DNA of 64,000 nucleotides from Candidatus Enterococcus ferrettii (GTDB lineage Bacteria; Bacillota; Bacilli; Lactobacillales; Enterococcaceae): contig NZ_JAFREL010000004.1 of assembly GCF_017377655.1 (NCBI RefSeq), forward strand, positions 1-64,000, given 5' to 3'. Below, in pieces: positions 8,984 to 18,582 of the stretch (the stretch's first letter is position 1; each line of letters starts with the position of its first letter). Made by a program: the position numbers and the translations under genes. The notes beneath the pieces were generated by a model that saw only the letters and a program-made list of their open reading frames with translations, had not been told where the DNA came from and searched no databases.

Positions 8984-9691
8984 TTATTTTGCGATGGCTG
9001 TTTCTAGTCCAACATGAATCATATCTTTGAAAGTATTTTGTCGTTCCTCAGCAGTAGTTTCTTCACCTGTGATCATATGATCACTTACAGTCATGATTGC
9101 CAAGGCTTGAACATGGAATTTTGCACCTAAGTAATAAAGGATCGCCGCTTCCATTTCTACACCCATCACACCATATTCTGCCAAGCGAAATGTTGGTGAC
9201 ATATCATCTTTATAGAAAGTATCTTCCGATAAAACATTTCCTACATGAGTTGTGAAGCCTTTCTCTGCCGCAACTTCATAAGCTTTTTTCAACATAGCAA
9301 AGTCCGCAATTGGTGGAAAATGAAAATCTGGGAAGTGCTTCGCTACCATTGAAGAGCTGGTTACTGCTCCTTGAGCCAAAACCAAGTCACGAACATGAAC
9401 ATCTTCTGATAAGGCACCGCAAGTCCCCACGCGAATTAATTTCTTCACACCATAGGATTGAATCAGCTCTTGGGCGTAGATACCAGCAGATGGCATTCCC
9501 ATACCCGTTCCTTGAACTGATACACGTTCACCTTTATACGTACCAGTAAATCCTAACATGCCGCGAACATTATTGTAGCATTTTGCATCTTCTAAAAAAT
9601 TTTCCGCGATGAACTTCGCTCGCAATGGATCTCCTGGTAATAAAATCTTGTCAGCAACTTCGCCTTCTTTGGCCTCGATATGGACGCTCAT
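8984..9691 (-). CDS. deoD: Purine nucleoside phosphorylase, DeoD type
   Basis: About 235 residues from the ATG at 9691. The frame extends four codons upstream but that GTG abuts the ribosome site TAGGAG. Motifs of the hexameric PNP family are clear: [14 protein letters not shown] near the N terminus, GTCGAL, and [14 protein letters not shown]. It cleaves purine (deoxy)nucleosides with phosphate to base plus (deoxy)ribose-1-phosphate. It ends the deoB, PNP, deoD run of the salvage cluster. Confidence 0.95.
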   Translation of the reverse strand: MSVHIEAKEGEVADKILLPGDPLRAKFIAENFLEDAKCYNNVRGMLGFTGTYKGERVSVQGTGMGMPSAGIYAQELIQSYGVKKLIRVGTCGALSEDVHVRDLVLAQGAVTSSSMVAKHFPDFHFPPIADFAMLKKAYEVAAEKGFTTHVGNVLSEDTFYKDDMSPTFRLAEYGVMGVEMEAAILYYLGAKFHVQALAIMTVSDHMITGEETTAEERQNTFKDMIHVGLETAIAK

Positions 9692-9731
9692 TCTTTTCTT
9701 CACTCCTATTTTTTAGTCTCTGTTAATTTTA

Positions 9732-10550
9732 CTATAAAACGGCTAAAGTTTCTTTTACCAATTTTTTGAAGTCTTCCTTCACGCGTTCAGTTGTTTCCAC
9801 GACCTCCGCATGATTCAAGTTAGCCTGCATACCAGCTGCTAAGTTGGTGATACAAGAAATTCCTAATACCTTCAAACCATTATGAACTGCTACAATAACC
9901 TCTGGAACAGTGGACATCCCAACAGCATCTGCCCCCATTGCTCGAGCCATGCGGATCTCTGCTGGTGTTTCATAAGTTGGTCCAGTGAAGCCCATATAGA
10001 CGCCTTCTTTTAAATCTAGTGAAAGCTTCTCAGCAGTTTCACGTGCTTTTTCTTGATAGTCTTTGTTATAAGCCGAACTCATATCCGGGAAACGTGGACC
10101 CATATTTTCATCATTTGGCCCGATTAATGGATTGGTTCCCATAAAGTTAATATGATCCGTGATCAGCATCAAATTGCCTGGAGTAAATTGTTCATTCACT
10201 CCACCAGCAGCATTGGTTACTATTACTGAATGAATACCTAAAGCGGCCATTACACGAACCGGATAGGTAACAGTTTCCATTGGATTGCCTTCATAAAAAT
10301 GGAAGCGGCCTTGCATAGCTAAGACTTTTTTTCCTGCCAGTGTGCCGTAAACCAATTGACCTGCATGTCCCACTACCGTTGAAATTGGAAAATGTGGAAT
10401 TTCGTTGTAAGAAATAATCACTGGCTCCTCAATCTCTTCTGCCAGTTCACCTAAACCTGAACCTAAGATCAAACCAAACTCGACCTCTTCAACACCTCGT
10501 TCTTGGATAAATGCTGCTGTTTGCTGAATCTTTTCTTGTAACTCAATCAT
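9732..10550 (-). CDS. punA: Purine-nucleoside phosphorylase, trimeric type
   Basis: 272 residues, normal for the trimeric PNP family. Seen are LGSGLGEL (phosphate loop), TNAAGG, GPTYETPAEIRM and the late SCITNLAAG. It phosphorolyses inosine and guanosine. The ATG follows AGGAGGATATT. It sits between deoB and deoD, so the operon carries both PNP classes with complementary substrate ranges. B. subtilis calls the orthologue pupG/punA. Confidence 0.93.
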   Translation of the reverse strand: MIELQEKIQQTAAFIQERGVEEVEFGLILGSGLGELAEEIEEPVIISYNEIPHFPISTVVGHAGQLVYGTLAGKKVLAMQGRFHFYEGNPMETVTYPVRVMAALGIHSVIVTNAAGGVNEQFTPGNLMLITDHINFMGTNPLIGPNDENMGPRFPDMSSAYNKDYQEKARETAEKLSLDLKEGVYMGFTGPTYETPAEIRMARAMGADAVGMSTVPEVIVAVHNGLKVLGISCITNLAAGMQANLNHAEVVETTERVKEDFKKLVKETLAVL

Positions 10551-10620
10551 AATATCCTCCTATAATTACCTATGCTTATCTTTTAAAGACAGTAATTCTG
10601 ACCTTTTAACTGACCCGTGT

Positions 10621-11793
10621 TTACTTTAATAATTTTAAGAAGCTTTCACCATTTTCAGTTGCTGGTACATCAAAATTTTCGGCAATCGTTGCCGCGATAT
10701 CTGAATAATACCCTTGTGGTAATTTGCCTTTTCCTTGTAATTGCTTGCTATAAACCAACAAAGGAACATATTCCCGGGTATGATCTGTCCCTGGATAAGT
10801 TGGATCATTCCCGTGATCTGCGGTGATCAGTAATAAATCATCGTCCTCCATGGCATCCAAAATTTCTGGCATACGCAAATCGAAATCTTCAATCGCATGA
10901 GCATAGCCTACAACATCACGACGATGACCGTACAAGGCATCAAAATCAACCAGGTTAGTAAAACTTAAACCGGTAAAGTCTTTTTTCATGACGTTCAGCA
11001 GTTGATCAACACCGTCCATATTGCTCTTGGTACGAACTGAATCAGTAATTCCTTGTCCGTTGAAAATATCGTTGATTTTTCCAACTGCAATCACATCTTT
11101 GCCGTTTTCTTTTAAAGAATCTAAAACAGTCTTACCAAAAGGATCTAATGCGTAGTCGTGACGGTTGCTCGTCCGAGTAAAGTTCCCAGGTTCGCCTAAG
11201 TAAGGTCGAGCAATAATCCGACCAATCATGTAAGGATCGTCTTTAGTAATTTCACGTGTGTATTCGCAAATACGGTACAATTCTTCTAGTGGAATGATTT
11301 CTTCATGTGCAGCAATTTGCAGAACCGGGTCAGCTGACGTGTAGATGATTAAATCACCCGTCTTCATTTGCTCTTCCCCAAAATCAGCAATAACCTCGGT
11401 CCCGCTGTATGGTTTATTTGCGCCCATAATAATTCCTCGGCCAGAAAACTCAGTAATCTTATCTAGTAATTCTTGCGGGAAGCCTTCTGGAAACACACGA
11501 AATGGCGTTTGAATATTCAAACCGGCAATTTCCCAATGTCCAGTCATGGTATCTTTGCCTACAGAAATTTCTTCCAATTTAGTTGCATAACCATCATGAT
11601 TTTCTACGTCTTTTACCCCTTTTAACGGACGAATACTGCCAAGACCCAGTTGTTCCAAGTGGGGAATAGTCAATCCTGCTTCTTCTGCGATATGTCCCAA
11701 GGTATCTGAACCGACATCATTAAATTTATCTGCATCCGGTGCTTCACCAATCCCGACTGAATCCATTACAACTAAATGTATGCGTTTAAACAT
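10621..11793 (-). CDS. deoB: Phosphopentomutase
   Basis: 390 residues, the family length. The alkaline-phosphatase-fold metal site is visible: [13 protein letters not shown] (Asp near residue 9), DTMTGHWE (phosphorylated Thr region), and the C-terminal TADHGNDP and [10 protein letters not shown]. It converts ribose- and deoxyribose-1-phosphate to the 5-phosphates. It starts after AAGGAATTAGAAA and leads the deoB-PNP-deoD transcript; a 745-base gap with repeats separates it from the permease genes. Confidence 0.96.
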   Translation of the reverse strand: MFKRIHLVVMDSVGIGEAPDADKFNDVGSDTLGHIAEEAGLTIPHLEQLGLGSIRPLKGVKDVENHDGYATKLEEISVGKDTMTGHWEIAGLNIQTPFRVFPEGFPQELLDKITEFSGRGIIMGANKPYSGTEVIADFGEEQMKTGDLIIYTSADPVLQIAAHEEIIPLEELYRICEYTREITKDDPYMIGRIIARPYLGEPGNFTRTSNRHDYALDPFGKTVLDSLKENGKDVIAVGKINDIFNGQGITDSVRTKSNMDGVDQLLNVMKKDFTGLSFTNLVDFDALYGHRRDVVGYAHAIEDFDLRMPEILDAMEDDDLLLITADHGNDPTYPGTDHTREYVPLLVYSKQLQGKGKLPQGYYSDIAATIAENFDVPATENGESFLKLLK

Positions 11794-11978
11794 TTTCTAA
11801 TTCCTTCTTTCTGATTGATTTGTTCCAATGATAAAACGAAAGACTTTTGTTAGAAGTCTTCGAAATTAAACCTTAACTCATCGTTCACTTTCGAATCTTA
11901 GACAAAATTCGTTATTCATCTAAGAATCGAAGGTCAACTTTTGTTGTTACAGTATATTTTGTTTCTCAGACTAAGTAA

Positions 11979-12484
11979 AGTGAGGGTGATTACCAACTAA
12001 ATAAGAACTACGAAAAGTTGGACTGAGAACTAACTCACTAGTAAAGTGGTAATTTTTCTGAGAAAAAAAACTGCTATTTTCGTACGTATCTCATCCAACT
12101 AAACAGCTTAGTTTATTTGATAGTTGATAGTCATGAATATGATTATCAACTATGTCCAAACTGCGAAAAGTTGGGCTGAGAAACTAACTCACTAGTAAGG
12201 TAACAATTTTCTTAGGAAAATTGTCTCATCTTCATACGTATACTATTCCACTAAGAACTTTTGCTTTATACAGTCTATACTTCATGTAAAACTACTTTAG
12301 CTAAATAAACTGCAAAAAGTGGAACTAGCTCTAACTCGTGAGTAAAGTGGTAATTTTTCTGAGGAAAAATTACTGCTATTCTCGCGCGCATCTCATCCAA
12401 CTAAACTACTCGTCAGTTTGCTAGTTGGTAATCATGAATGTGATTACCAACTAGATAAAAACTGCGAAAAGTTGGACTGAGAAA
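11979..12484. repeat. Cluster of imperfect intergenic repeats with palindromes
   Basis: The 745-base gap between deoB and the permease gene holds about three and a half copies of a degenerate unit. The right end of each unit reads like AACTGCGAAAAGTTGGACTGAG (at 12005-12026, 12159-12180, 12308-12325 and 12460-12481, with changes). Copies start from TCTCATCCAACTAAAC (12090 and 12391) or a variant at 12248. Arms CCAACT/AGTTGG at 12095/12169 and 12397/12470 become CCACT/AGTGG at 12248/12318. Inside are palindromes at 12120-12154, 12202-12224, 12350-12373 and 12421-12454. A related copy lies at 39195-39272. No open frame is present. Confidence 0.8.
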
Positions 12485-12538
12485 AGGGCGCGACTAAGAA
12501 ACGTGTCCCATAGTCCCACCCTTTGATACAAAAAGTTT

Positions 12539-13492
12539 TTATTTTGATTTAATGTAGTTAACACCATCTGCTTTTGGTGCAGCGGCTTTTCCTAGGAATA
12601 ACACTAGAACTACAATTGTTAATACATATGGTGCTGCTTGCAGATAGACATCTGGAATTTCAGAGATCAATGGTAAATTAGCTCCAGCAATACTTAGGTT
12701 TTGGGCAAATCCGAAGAAAATTGCCGCACCCATTGCACCTAATGGATTCCATTTACCAAAAATCATCGCTGCCATTGAGATAAAACCTTGTCCGGCGATG
12801 GTAGTTGAAGCGAAACGTCCAGCGATTGACTGAGCAAAAATCGCACCACCCATCCCACCAAGGAAGCCTGAAATTAGAACTCCTGAGTAACGTAAAGCAT
12901 ACACATTAATTCCTAGCGTATCTGCAGCCAATGGATTTTCACCCACTGAACGCAGGCGCAAACCAAACTTTGTCTTGAAGATAATGAACCAAGAGATAAC
13001 TGCTACCAAGATAGCAAAGTAAGCCGGTAAACTTGTATTGTTAAAGAACAGATCGCCAATTACCGGAATTTTGCTAAGACCAGGAAAACTGAAATACCCA
13101 AATTGTTGTTGAATGGTATCCGTTTGACCCTTTCCATAAATAACCTTGATTAAAAAGATCGTTAAAGGCGGTGCCAGTAAATTCATTACCGTTCCACTGA
13201 TAATATGATCGGCTCGAAAATGAACAGTTGCTACTGCGTGCAACAGGGAGAAGATTACTCCGGCTATCCCACCTGCCAGCACTCCAAACCATGGGGTCAT
13301 AGCTCCAAGCTGATCCGCGAAGCTTAAATTGAATACCACAGAAGTGAAGGCACCCATTACCATGATTCCTTCCAAACCAACGTTTACAATCCCGCTTCGT
13401 TCAGAAAATACGCCGCCAAGAGCCGTTAAGATCAGAGGCGCTGAATACACTAACGTTTGGGTAATTAATGAACTTAGTAATTGCATATTCAT
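12539..13492 (-). CDS. nupQ: Nucleoside ABC transporter permease 2 (NupQ-like)
   Basis: 317 residues, about eight to nine membrane helices, with the BPD_transp_2 signature GIVNVGLEGIMVMGAF near residue 33 and RSVGENPLAADTLGINV around 186. It forms the import pore together with the preceding permease. Its ATG overlaps the stop codon of that gene (TAATG), which indicates translational coupling. The context with a BMP lipoprotein, an ATPase and salvage enzymes points to uptake of nucleosides. Confidence 0.9.
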   Translation of the reverse strand: MNMQLLSSLITQTLVYSAPLILTALGGVFSERSGIVNVGLEGIMVMGAFTSVVFNLSFADQLGAMTPWFGVLAGGIAGVIFSLLHAVATVHFRADHIISGTVMNLLAPPLTIFLIKVIYGKGQTDTIQQQFGYFSFPGLSKIPVIGDLFFNNTSLPAYFAILVAVISWFIIFKTKFGLRLRSVGENPLAADTLGINVYALRYSGVLISGFLGGMGGAIFAQSIAGRFASTTIAGQGFISMAAMIFGKWNPLGAMGAAIFFGFAQNLSIAGANLPLISEIPDVYLQAAPYVLTIVVLVLFLGKAAAPKADGVNYIKSK

Positions 13493-14619
13493 TACAACTC
13501 GCCCCCTTCTTGATTTTCCTCATTTGGCTTACTTTTTTCCTCAACAACTTCCACCTGTTTTTTACTTCCAGAAACTTTTGCCAAACCTAAACGAACAACA
13601 TAATTAATGGCAACAAAGAAGATAATTAATGGAATAACACTGTTTGCTAGTTCGCTTGGAATTCCCGCAAACTGCATCCCTTGTCCACCAAGCTTCAGTA
13701 CGCTGAATAGCAAGGCCGACAATAATATTCCGATAGAGCTGCCGTTTCCTAGCAAGGAGACGGCCATTCCGTCAAACCCAATACTGATTGATGCTCCCTG
13801 CACAAAGTAATTATTGAAGGTACCAATCCCTTGAACAACACCACCAAGACCTGCCAAAAGTCCTGAGATAATCATAGAGACAATAATTGTACGTTTGCTG
13901 CTCATCCCTGCATATTCAGAGGCAAATGGATTCAAACCAACCGAACGAATTTCAAAACCTAATGTTGTTTTCTTCATTAAGAACCAAACAACTACTAAAA
14001 AGATCAATGCCAAAAAGATACCCAAATTGATTCGGGAGCCGCCAAAAATTTGTGTGAGCCATGGTGCCCGGAGTGTTCCGTTCATGCCAACGATTTTGGT
14101 TACCCCTTTGTTTGAGATAATATCTTCAGACATGACATTGTTGACAATATGATTGGCTACATAGAGTAGTACGTAGTTCATCATAATCGTTACGATAACT
14201 TCACTTGTTCCAAAAAATGCTCGTAAAACCCCAGGAATTGCAGCAGCTGCCGCTCCGGCTAAGGCGCCAGCAATAATTGCCAGCCCTACAACTACAATTT
14301 TAGGAGAATCTGGCATGCTTAAAGCAACCCAAACACTAGCAACCCAGCCGCACAATGCTTGTCCAGAAAGCCCGATATTAAAGAATCCTGCTGAGTTCGC
14401 TACCGAGAATCCTAACGCAGTGAATATTAAAGGTGCTGCACCAACTAGGATTTCTCCTACGGACATCGTGCTCTGAAAGGCCGCACTAAACATCGCATTG
14501 TATCCAACAATCGGATTATAACCGGTTATCAGCATCAGTAAGGCGCCCAAAACGAAGCCTAAAACAACTGAAATAATTGGTACTAGTATATTTCTGATCC
14601 TCTCTGCACGATCATTCAT
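13492..14619 (-). CDS. nupP: Nucleoside ABC transporter permease 1 (NupP-like)
   Basis: About 375 residues from the ATG at 14619, which overlaps the end of the ATPase gene. Many hydrophobic segments, FNIGLSGQALCGW near residue 84 and RSVGLNPFASEYAGM are typical of BPD_transp_2 permeases. The C-terminal 30 residues are charged and probably cytoplasmic. It pairs with the second permease in a BMP-type nucleoside importer. Confidence 0.9.
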   Translation of the reverse strand: MNDRAERIRNILVPIISVVLGFVLGALLMLITGYNPIVGYNAMFSAAFQSTMSVGEILVGAAPLIFTALGFSVANSAGFFNIGLSGQALCGWVASVWVALSMPDSPKIVVVGLAIIAGALAGAAAAAIPGVLRAFFGTSEVIVTIMMNYVLLYVANHIVNNVMSEDIISNKGVTKIVGMNGTLRAPWLTQIFGGSRINLGIFLALIFLVVVWFLMKKTTLGFEIRSVGLNPFASEYAGMSSKRTIIVSMIISGLLAGLGGVVQGIGTFNNYFVQGASISIGFDGMAVSLLGNGSSIGILLSALLFSVLKLGGQGMQFAGIPSELANSVIPLIIFFVAINYVVRLGLAKVSGSKKQVEVVEEKSKPNEENQEGGEL

Positions 14620-16174
14620 TTGCCTCACCTGCCTTCTGTAATTCTGCCCTTGCTTCTTCTAAGCTATAACCAGCCATTAACAGACCTAATTCATTTTCAG
14701 AGGTTTCTTTTGGATCAACGATCCCAGTGATTTCTCCTGCATGAATTACGGCAATTCGATCAGAGACATTCAAAATTTCATCTAATTCAAAACTTACTAA
14801 AAGAACCCCTTTATTTTTATCTCTTTGTTCTACTAGACGTTTGTGAATATATTCGATCGCCCCTACGTCCAGCCCACGAGTTGGCTGAGAGACAATCAAC
14901 AAATCTGGATCGCGGTCAACTTCACGAGCGATGATCGCCTTTTGCTGGTTACCACCTGATAGTGATCCGGCAGGAGCCTTTTCACTTGTTGTACGTACAT
15001 CGTATTCTTCAATTAAACGAGTTGCATATTTGTCCATTTCGCTGTAATTCAAGACACCCGACTTGCTTAAAGGTGTACGATAATAAGTTTGTAAAGCGAT
15101 GTTTTCTGATAAAGATAATTGCAAAATCAATCCGTACTTGTGACGATCTTCTGGCACATGCCCCACTCCAGATTCAGTGATCTGACGAGGCTTCTTACCT
15201 GTGATGTCCGCACTGTTAAGTGTAACGGAACCACTTTCCACCTTACGCAAACCCGTTAATGCCTGAATTAATTCCGATTGTCCATTGCCATCAATTCCGG
15301 CGATTCCCAGAACTTCCCCGCGATGCACATCTAAACTAAGTTTTTTAACAGCTTCCAGTCCACGACTTTCTTTAACGACTAAATCCTTGACTGATAAAAC
15401 TACTTCTCCTGGAGTTGCCGGTTTCTTGTCAGTTTTAAAGGAAACCGAACGACCTACCATCATATCAGCTAATTGCTGTGAGCTGACCTCTGCTACGTCA
15501 ACAGTTCCGATGTATTGCCCGCGTCGGATAACAGAACAACGATCAGCTACCTTCTTAATTTCATCCAATTTGTGAGTAATCAAGATAATTGATTTGCCTT
15601 CCTTAACCAGCCCGTCCATGATTTCAATTAATTCATCAATTTCCTGTGGTGTTAATACGGCTGTTGGTTCATCAAAGATCAGTACGTTTGCGCCACGGTA
15701 TAAGGTTTTCAAAATCTCGACCCGCTGCTGCATCCCTACTGAAATATCCCGGACATACGCACTTGGATCAACCTGCAGCTTATATTCCTGCGACAATCGC
15801 TGGATTTCTTCAGCAGCTTTCTTCTTATCCAATGTAATTCCGCTGGTAGGCTCACTACCTAAAATGATGTTTTCAGTAACGGTAAATGCATCTACCAACA
15901 TGAAATGCTGATGGACCATTCCAATTCCCAGTTGGTTGGCTCTAGTGGGACTGGAGATATCGACCTTTTGCCCGTCCATTAAAATCTCACCAGAAGTGGG
16001 TTGCAATAACCCTGACAAAACATTCATCAGTGTCGATTTTCCGGCACCGTTTTCCCCTAAAAGCGCGTGAATCTCGCCTTTGCGGATCTGCAGATTGATA
16101 TTGTCATTGGCTTTAAAGGTGCCAAATTGTTTGGTGATGTTGCGCATTTCAATGACATATTGTTCTTCTGCCAC
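14612..16174 (-). CDS. nupO: Nucleoside ABC transporter ATP-binding protein (NupO-like)
   Basis: About 520 residues made of two ABC domains. The first has Walker A GENGAGKST, signature ISVGMQQRVEI and Walker B VLIFDEPTAVL. The second has a degenerate Walker A (GIDGNGQSEL), signature LSGGNQQKAI and LIVSQPTRGLD, with Ser/Gln instead of the usual Asp-Glu. Asymmetric second sites are usual in this sugar/nucleoside ATPase class. The GTG at 16174 gives an N terminus like B. subtilis NupO; an upstream GTG at 16195 is the alternative. Confidence 0.9.
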   Translation of the reverse strand: MAEEQYVIEMRNITKQFGTFKANDNINLQIRKGEIHALLGENGAGKSTLMNVLSGLLQPTSGEILMDGQKVDISSPTRANQLGIGMVHQHFMLVDAFTVTENIILGSEPTSGITLDKKKAAEEIQRLSQEYKLQVDPSAYVRDISVGMQQRVEILKTLYRGANVLIFDEPTAVLTPQEIDELIEIMDGLVKEGKSIILITHKLDEIKKVADRCSVIRRGQYIGTVDVAEVSSQQLADMMVGRSVSFKTDKKPATPGEVVLSVKDLVVKESRGLEAVKKLSLDVHRGEVLGIAGIDGNGQSELIQALTGLRKVESGSVTLNSADITGKKPRQITESGVGHVPEDRHKYGLILQLSLSENIALQTYYRTPLSKSGVLNYSEMDKYATRLIEEYDVRTTSEKAPAGSLSGGNQQKAIIAREVDRDPDLLIVSQPTRGLDVGAIEYIHKRLVEQRDKNKGVLLVSFELDEILNVSDRIAVIHAGEITGIVDPKETSENELGLLMAGYSLEEARAELQKAGEANE

Positions 16175-16238
16175 TCTTTTTTCACATCCTATCACTTTTT
16201 AAGACCTAGACATCCATTAACTATCAAAGGGTTTCTTC

Positions 16239-16318
16239 CCTTAATTAAACCGCGCACTCTGTGCAGCTTAATTAAACAAAGAAGGATACCATAACCTCTA
16301 AAAAGAGGTTATGGTAAA
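16239..16318 (-). promoter_or_regulatory. Two hairpins between the BMP lipoprotein and the ATPase genes
   Basis: TACCATAACCTC and GAGGTTATGGTA (16289-16318) form a perfect 12-bp stem right below the lipoprotein stop. A second inverted repeat has TTAATTAA arms with an inner GCAC/GTGC stem (16239-16275). The T-run after the first stem is weak. A likely role is partial termination or 3'-end protection, giving more binding protein than transporter. Confidence 0.6.
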
Positions 16319-16327
16319 ACTATTTAT

Positions 16328-17422
16328 TTATGGTTTTTCTGGAACTTTTACATCGCCATCGCTGACTTTTTCTTTAGCTTCGTTCACTGCAGTTTTTGCT
16401 TCATCAGATAAGAAACCATCTGTTAATGAAACGCCGCCGTCTTTCAAACCAAATACTAAGTGTTCGCCACTAGGGAATTTGTCGTTCAACGCACGAGTGG
16501 AGATATCTTGTACTGCTGCACCCACACCCTTAAGTGTTGAAGTTAAACAGAAGTTGCTTTCTTTATCATCTTTATCAGTATATTTACCTTCATTTTGTTG
16601 GTCGCTATCTACACCGATAACCCAAACTTTGTCATCTGCTGCAACTTTTTCGTTACGAGCTTTTGCTTCTGAGAATACACCGTTACCAGTACCGCCTGAA
16701 GCATGGTAAATTACGTCAATATCATTATCAAACATGTTTGCTGCCAAAGCTTTACCTTTTGCAGGGTCACCAAATGATGCTGCGTATTGAACATCTACAG
16801 GAATTTCTTTGCCCATTTCTTTAGCAGTGTCTTCTACACCTTTAACGAAACCAGCTTCGAAACGGTCAATAACGACGCCTTCTTCTCCACCGATGAAACC
16901 AACTTTGTCAGTCTTAGTTGTATGAGCTGCTGCTACACCTGCAAGGTAAGCTGCTTCATTATCTTTAAAAGTTGCTGAAACAACGTTCTTTTTGTCTTCA
17001 ATTACTGAGTCAATAATTACGAAGTTTGTATCTGGGTTTGTGTCTGCTGCTGCTGAAATTGGATCTGCTAACAAGTAACCTACACCAAAGATTGTGTGGA
17101 ATCCATTTGAAACAGCTGAATCAATGTTGGTAGTGTACTGAGATGCATTGTCTGATTGGATATAATCATATCCGCCAGTACCGCGTTCAATTTTGTGTTC
17201 TTTCCCCCAAGCTTGCAAACCTTCCCAAGCTGATTGGTTAAATGAACGGTCATCTACCCCGCCGATGTCTGTTACGATTGCAACACTGTGATCTGCGTCG
17301 CCGCCTGAAGCTGAACCGCCGCCTGATGAGTCAGTTGTGCCGCCACCGCCGCCACATGCACCTAGTAATAGCACTGAAGCCAACGCCACTGCGCCTAGAC
17401 CAAATAATTTTGCTTTTTTCAT
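16328..17422 (-). CDS. bmpA: BMP family nucleoside-binding lipoprotein
   Basis: About 364 residues from the ATG at 17422, after an AGGGGGC site. A lipoprotein signal with lipobox LLGAC is followed by a Gly/Ser linker. The periplasmic-binding-type BMP domain contains VTDIGGVDDRSFNQSAWEG and the later HASGGTGNGVFSEA. It is expected to be anchored to the outer face of the membrane and to deliver nucleosides to the downstream ABC transporter. It lies between cdd and the ATPase gene. Confidence 0.93.
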   Translation of the reverse strand: MKKAKLFGLGAVALASVLLLGACGGGGGTTDSSGGGSASGGDADHSVAIVTDIGGVDDRSFNQSAWEGLQAWGKEHKIERGTGGYDYIQSDNASQYTTNIDSAVSNGFHTIFGVGYLLADPISAAADTNPDTNFVIIDSVIEDKKNVVSATFKDNEAAYLAGVAAAHTTKTDKVGFIGGEEGVVIDRFEAGFVKGVEDTAKEMGKEIPVDVQYAASFGDPAKGKALAANMFDNDIDVIYHASGGTGNGVFSEAKARNEKVAADDKVWVIGVDSDQQNEGKYTDKDDKESNFCLTSTLKGVGAAVQDISTRALNDKFPSGEHLVFGLKDGGVSLTDGFLSDEAKTAVNEAKEKVSDGDVKVPEKP

Positions 17423-17483
17423 TTCTGTAAAGCCCCCTAAAGTATGGTATTTTTTCAACAGTCAGATGACTGAATGAACAAGT

Positions 17484-17879
17484 TTATAAATCTTTGTCGG
17501 TAAACATATATGGCAGTAATCCTTCAACGGTTATTTCTTTTTGAACACCGTTGTCACCGACTAAGGTTACTGGCATGCTTGGTTCACAAAATTCTGCCAT
17601 GACTTGACGACAAGCTCCGCAGGGAGAAATTGGTTGGGGCGTATGCCCCGCAATCACTAAATGACTGAATTCCCTTTCCCCTTCAGATACAGCCTTGAAA
17701 AAAGCTGTTCTTTCTGCACAATTGCTTAAGCCGTAAGAAGCATTTTCAATATTTAAACCTTGATAAATTTTACCATCTTTTGTAACTAGACAAGCACCTA
17801 CTGGAAAATGTGAGTAAGGTACATAAGCCTTGTTTAAAGCGTCGACTGCTACATCGATCCATTCCTTTTTTGCTGTCAT
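17484..17879 (-). CDS. cdd: Cytidine deaminase
   Basis: 131 residues, the length of the tetrameric cytidine deaminases. Zinc-site motifs are CAERTAFFKA near residue 53 (Cys and the catalytic Glu) and PCGACRQVMAEF near 86. It deaminates cytidine and deoxycytidine to uridine and deoxyuridine, which Pdp can then cleave. The ATG follows AGGAGACAAC. It lies between deoC and the BMP lipoprotein gene. Confidence 0.95.
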   Translation of the reverse strand: MTAKKEWIDVAVDALNKAYVPYSHFPVGACLVTKDGKIYQGLNIENASYGLSNCAERTAFFKAVSEGEREFSHLVIAGHTPQPISPCGACRQVMAEFCEPSMPVTLVGDNGVQKEITVEGLLPYMFTDKDL

Positions 17880-17906
17880 GTTGTCTCCTAATTGCTGAAT
17901 TTGAAA

Positions 17907-18569
17907 TTAGTATCCTGTTCCAGATAAACCGTTCATGATCGCTACGCCCGAGCTGGCACCCAAACGAGTCGCGCCGGCTTCGATCATTGCCATTGCTTCT
18001 TTTGCATTGTGAATACCACCAGAAGCTTTCACACCCATTTCCGGACCCACAGTTTCCCGCATCAGCTTCACATCTTCAATAGTTGCTCCTCCAGTTGAAA
18101 AACCAGTCGATGTTTTAACAAAATCTGCGCCTGCTGCTTTTGCTAATTCACAGGCTTTGATTTTTTCATCGCGGTCTAACAGAGAAGTTTCAATAATCAC
18201 TTTTACTAAAGCTTGATCCTTCGCGGCAGTTACAACGGCTTCGATATCTTTTTGCACCTTACCGTAATTACCATCTTTCAATTCGCCGATGTTGATCACC
18301 ATGTCTACTTCATCTGCGCCATTTTCAATTGCATTTTTGACTTCAAAAGCCTTCACTTCAGAAGTGTTAGCCCCTAGAGGGAAACCAATAACGGTACAAA
18401 CTGCAACCGGCGCACCTTTTAGTTCCTTGGCTGCCATGCTTACCCAAGTAGGATTAATGCAGACTGAATAAAAATGATATTTTTTTGCTTCTTCGATAAT
18501 TTTCATCACATCATCTTTCGTTGCATCTGCCTTTAAGATCGTGTGATCAATCATTCGATTTAATTCCAT
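17907..18569 (-). CDS. deoC: Deoxyribose-phosphate aldolase
   Basis: About 220 residues, starting at the ATG at 18569 nine bases after GAGAGG. Class I aldolase residues are visible: [21 protein letters not shown] and [14 protein letters not shown] with the Schiff-base lysine. It splits 2-deoxyribose-5-phosphate into acetaldehyde and glyceraldehyde-3-phosphate, which finishes deoxynucleoside breakdown. It is directly downstream of pdp. Confidence 0.96.
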   Translation of the reverse strand: MELNRMIDHTILKADATKDDVMKIIEEAKKYHFYSVCINPTWVSMAAKELKGAPVAVCTVIGFPLGANTSEVKAFEVKNAIENGADEVDMVINIGELKDGNYGKVQKDIEAVVTAAKDQALVKVIIETSLLDRDEKIKACELAKAAGADFVKTSTGFSTGGATIEDVKLMRETVGPEMGVKASGGIHNAKEAMAMIEAGATRLGASSGVAIMNGLSGTGY

Positions 18570-18582
18570 GTGTTCCATCCTC

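Noticed and set aside
14962-15911. Several plus-strand frames inside the nucleoside ATPase gene
   Set aside because: They are antisense shadows of a gene with clear ABC motifs.
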